NCBI RefSeq assembly: GCF_016093275.1
Contig: NZ_JAEDAK010000020.1
Span: 1 to 64,000, forward strand
DNA: 64,000 nucleotides
From: Inhella proteolytica
GTDB lineage: Bacteria; Pseudomonadota; Gammaproteobacteria; Burkholderiales; Burkholderiaceae_C
Direction: 5' to 3'
Position numbers and translations under genes: made by a program. This document shows, piece after piece, positions 62,250 through 64,000 of the stretch. The number at the start of each line of letters is the position of its first letter. The stretch's first letter is position 1. Under the pieces are notes generated by a model. That model was not told the DNA's origin and made no database searches. It saw nothing but the letters and a program-made list of their open reading frames with translations.

Positions 62250-64000
62250 TCAGGGTACGGGCGCCGGCGGCCTGGGCCTGCAGCAACGCCAGCGCCTGCG
62301 GCGCCTCCAGCGGCCGCGCCAGCCCGAAGCCCTGGTAGAGGTCGCAGCCCAGCTCGCGCAGGCAGTGCCAGTCAGTCGCCGCTTCCACGCCCTCAGCCAC
62401 CACCTGCATGGCCAGGCCCTGGGAGACGCGGATGATGGCCTCGATCAGCAAGCGTGCCTCGCTGCTGCGCGCCACGCCGTGCACGAACAGGCGGTCGATC
62501 TTGAGCTTGCGGCAGCGGAGACGGCGCAGGTAGGAGAGCGAGCTGTAGCCGGTGCCGAAGTCGTCAATGGCGAGCGCATAGCCGCGCTGCTGCAGCAGGG
62601 CCACCATCGAGTCCGGCGCCTCCAGGTCTTCAAACAGCGTGCCCTCGGTCAGCTCGAACTCCAGCTGCTGCGGGCCCAGGCCCAAGCGCTGCAGGGTGTC
62701 GAGCAGGCGCTGGCGCTGCTGCGGCTGACGGCATTGGCGCGAGGACAGATTGATCGCCACCGGCGGCGCCTCCAGACCCTGGGCGCGCCAGCCTTGCAGG
62801 TCCTGGGCCAGCAGGCCCAGGGTGTGTAGGCCCAGCTCGACGATCAGGCCGGAGCTCTCGGCCACGGTGACGAACTCAGCCGGTGCCACGGCACCGCGCT
62901 GCGGGTGCTGCCAGCGCGCCAGCGCCTCCAGGCTCTGCACCCGGCCTTCGGCGTCGAACAGAGGCTGGTAGACCAGGCGCAACTGCCCGCTGCCAAGCGC
63001 GGCGCGCAGGTCCTGCTCCAGACGCAGGCGCGCGTCCTGGGCGGCGCCCAGCTCGGCGCTGTACAGCTGGAAGCCATCCTTGCCCTGGCGCTTCGCCTGC
63101 ACCAGGGCGGCATCGGCGCAGCGCAGTGCCGCACTGGCATCGCGGGCATGCTGGGGCAGCAGCACCACGCCCACCGAGACATGGGTGGGCAGCAGTTCTC
63201 CCACCGGCACCGGCAGCAGGGCCACCAGCTGCGCCGCCAGGTTGCGCGCCGCCGCCTCGTCGATGGGGGCTGCCAGCAGCAGCGCGAACTCGTCGCCGCC
63301 CAGGCGCGCGGCCAGGTCCTGCGGTCGCAGCAGGCCGCGCAGGCGCTGCGCCAGCTCGCAGAGCAGGCGGTCGCCCACCGCATGGCCGTGGTTCTCGTTG
63401 ATCTGCTTGAAGTTGTCGACGTTGATGACGAGCACCGCGACCGGCTGCGCAGCGCTGTGCTCGGCGGCCTGCTCCAACGCGGCGCGGAAGGTCTCGCGGT
63501 TGGGCAAGTCGGTCAGGGTGTCGTAATGGGCCAGGTACTCGGTGCGGCGCTCGGCCCGGCGCACTTCGCGGCGCAAGCCCCAGCTGGCCAGCCAAGCCAG
63601 CAGCAGAGCGGCCGCCAACATGGCGGTGGCGGTGCCGACGAAGCGCAGCAGGTCGGCCCAGATGCCGGCGCGGCTGGCGCGCACGCGCAGCTGGCCCACG
63701 GTGTCGCGCTGGGCGCGCACCGGTACGGCCAGCTCGGTCTCGCCGGCCCAGCGCTCCAGCAGGGTGGGCGGCCCCTCGTCGGCGCGCTGGTACAGGGCCA
63801 GGCGGCGCTGTGCACCGACGCGCAGCTCGGCCTCGACGATGGCCGGCGAGGCCCGTAGCGCGCCAAGGATGTCGCGCGCCTCGGCCGCTGTCTCGAACAC
63901 CACAGTAGCGGCAGCGTTGTCGGCCACGATGCGCGCCTGCACCTCCAGATCGGTCTGGAAGCGTTGGTCCAACTGCGCGTGCTGCACCACCCCCAGCACG
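62233..64000 (-). CDS. CHASE8-GGDEF-EAL cyclic-di-GMP protein (N terminus outside window)
   Basis: 589 codons are seen and the frame stays open to the window end, so the first transmembrane helix and true start are missing. The visible N-terminal part is a CHASE8-like periplasmic domain (QARIVADNAAATVVFETAAEA, then RDILGALRASPAIVEAELR), followed by a transmembrane helix near residues 118-140. The GGDEF domain is intact (ARLGGDEFALLL), with an inhibitory RxxD site (RPQD) five residues before it. The EAL domain has SLEALARWQHP, AIDDFGTGYSSL, KIDRLFVHG and VAEGVE, also intact. It can therefore make and break cyclic-di-GMP. It overlaps the convergent SBP gene by 17 bp. Confidence 0.9.
   Translation of the reverse strand, partial: VLGVVQHAQLDQRFQTDLEVQARIVADNAAATVVFETAAEARDILGALRASPAIVEAELRVGAQRRLALYQRADEGPPTLLERWAGETELAVPVRAQRDTVGQLRVRASRAGIWADLLRFVGTATAMLAAALLLAWLASWGLRREVRRAERRTEYLAHYDTLTDLPNRETFRAALEQAAEHSAAQPVAVLVINVDNFKQINENHGHAVGDRLLCELAQRLRGLLRPQDLAARLGGDEFALLLAAPIDEAAARNLAAQLVALLPVPVGELLPTHVSVGVVLLPQHARDASAALRCADAALVQAKRQGKDGFQLYSAELGAAQDARLRLEQDLRAALGSGQLRLVYQPLFDAEGRVQSLEALARWQHPQRGAVAPAEFVTVAESSGLIVELGLHTLGLLAQDLQGWRAQGLEAPPVAINLSSRQCRQPQQRQRLLDTLQRLGLGPQQLEFELTEGTLFEDLEAPDSMVALLQQRGYALAIDDFGTGYSSLSYLRRLRCRKLKIDRLFVHGVARSSEARLLIEAIIRVSQGLAMQVVAEGVEAATDWHCLRELGCDLYQGFGLARPLEAPQALALLQAQAAGARTLIKVPD

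Overview
The window reads as chromosomal DNA of a high-GC betaproteobacterium. Burkholderiales is likely, probably near the Rubrivivax/Roseateles/Inhella type of genome. This rests on gene content and protein style (NapDAGHBC, GlnE-YhdP-Nit, long ChrA, many DUF families typical of the group) and is an inference, not a database result. Coding density is high. No rRNA, tRNA, transposase, phage gene or CRISPR array was seen.

Layout. 0-3.6 kb: fragment of a membrane protein, a DUF4197 protein, a long DUF4304 protein and mobB. 3.7-11.2 kb: periplasmic nitrate reductase. napF lies alone on the + strand and napD-A-G-H-B-C on the - strand, behind two FNR-type palindromes and a LuxR-type regulator. 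11.3-15.5 kb: small secreted or membrane proteins of unknown role and a GTG-started RTX protein. 15.5-20.2 kb: VOC protein, the 23S rRNA hydroxylation protein RlhA, a secreted YciI protein, and a pair made of an XRE/MmyB regulator and a protein carrying the catalytic motif layout of the edema factor/CyaA/ExoY nucleotidyl cyclases. 20.3-30.7 kb: ChrA, CreA, a rhombosortase-like protease, glnE, yhdP and a nitrilase-family amidase. 30.7-33.5 kb: an AT-richer accessory block of three genes, two of them distant paralogues. 34.3-34.95 kb: a gene-free stretch with two 75-bp inverted repeat copies whose differences are compensatory or unpaired.

34.95-44.1 kb: a two-partner secretion locus. TpsB is followed by a 1589-residue TpsA whose C terminus is a caspase-like (C14) protease with intact His and Cys, then an HTH regulator and a Cache chemoreceptor. 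This is the most striking locus of the window. 44.3-52.3 kb: an amidohydrolase and then a tightly packed run ending in a ynbABCD-type lipid gene set (CDP-alcohol phosphatidyltransferase, hydrolase-methyltransferase fusion, PAP2-dual-specificity phosphatase fusion, small membrane protein, CDP-diglyceride synthase family). 52.4-64 kb: an LplT-PlsC fusion, a GspE/PilB-type ATPase, two orphan solute-binding proteins placed beside signalling genes, a second chemoreceptor with an FNR-type site upstream, a DUF1275 protein and a CHASE8-GGDEF-EAL protein cut by the window end.

How the genes work together: NapA needs MobB-derived cofactor, NapD chaperoning and electrons through NapC/NapB/NapGH, and the operon appears tied to oxygen or nitric-oxide sensing by Crp/FNR-type sites. 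A similar site in front of the second chemoreceptor hints at shared control of respiration and taxis. The Ynb-type genes probably form one lipid-modifying pathway whose product is unknown.
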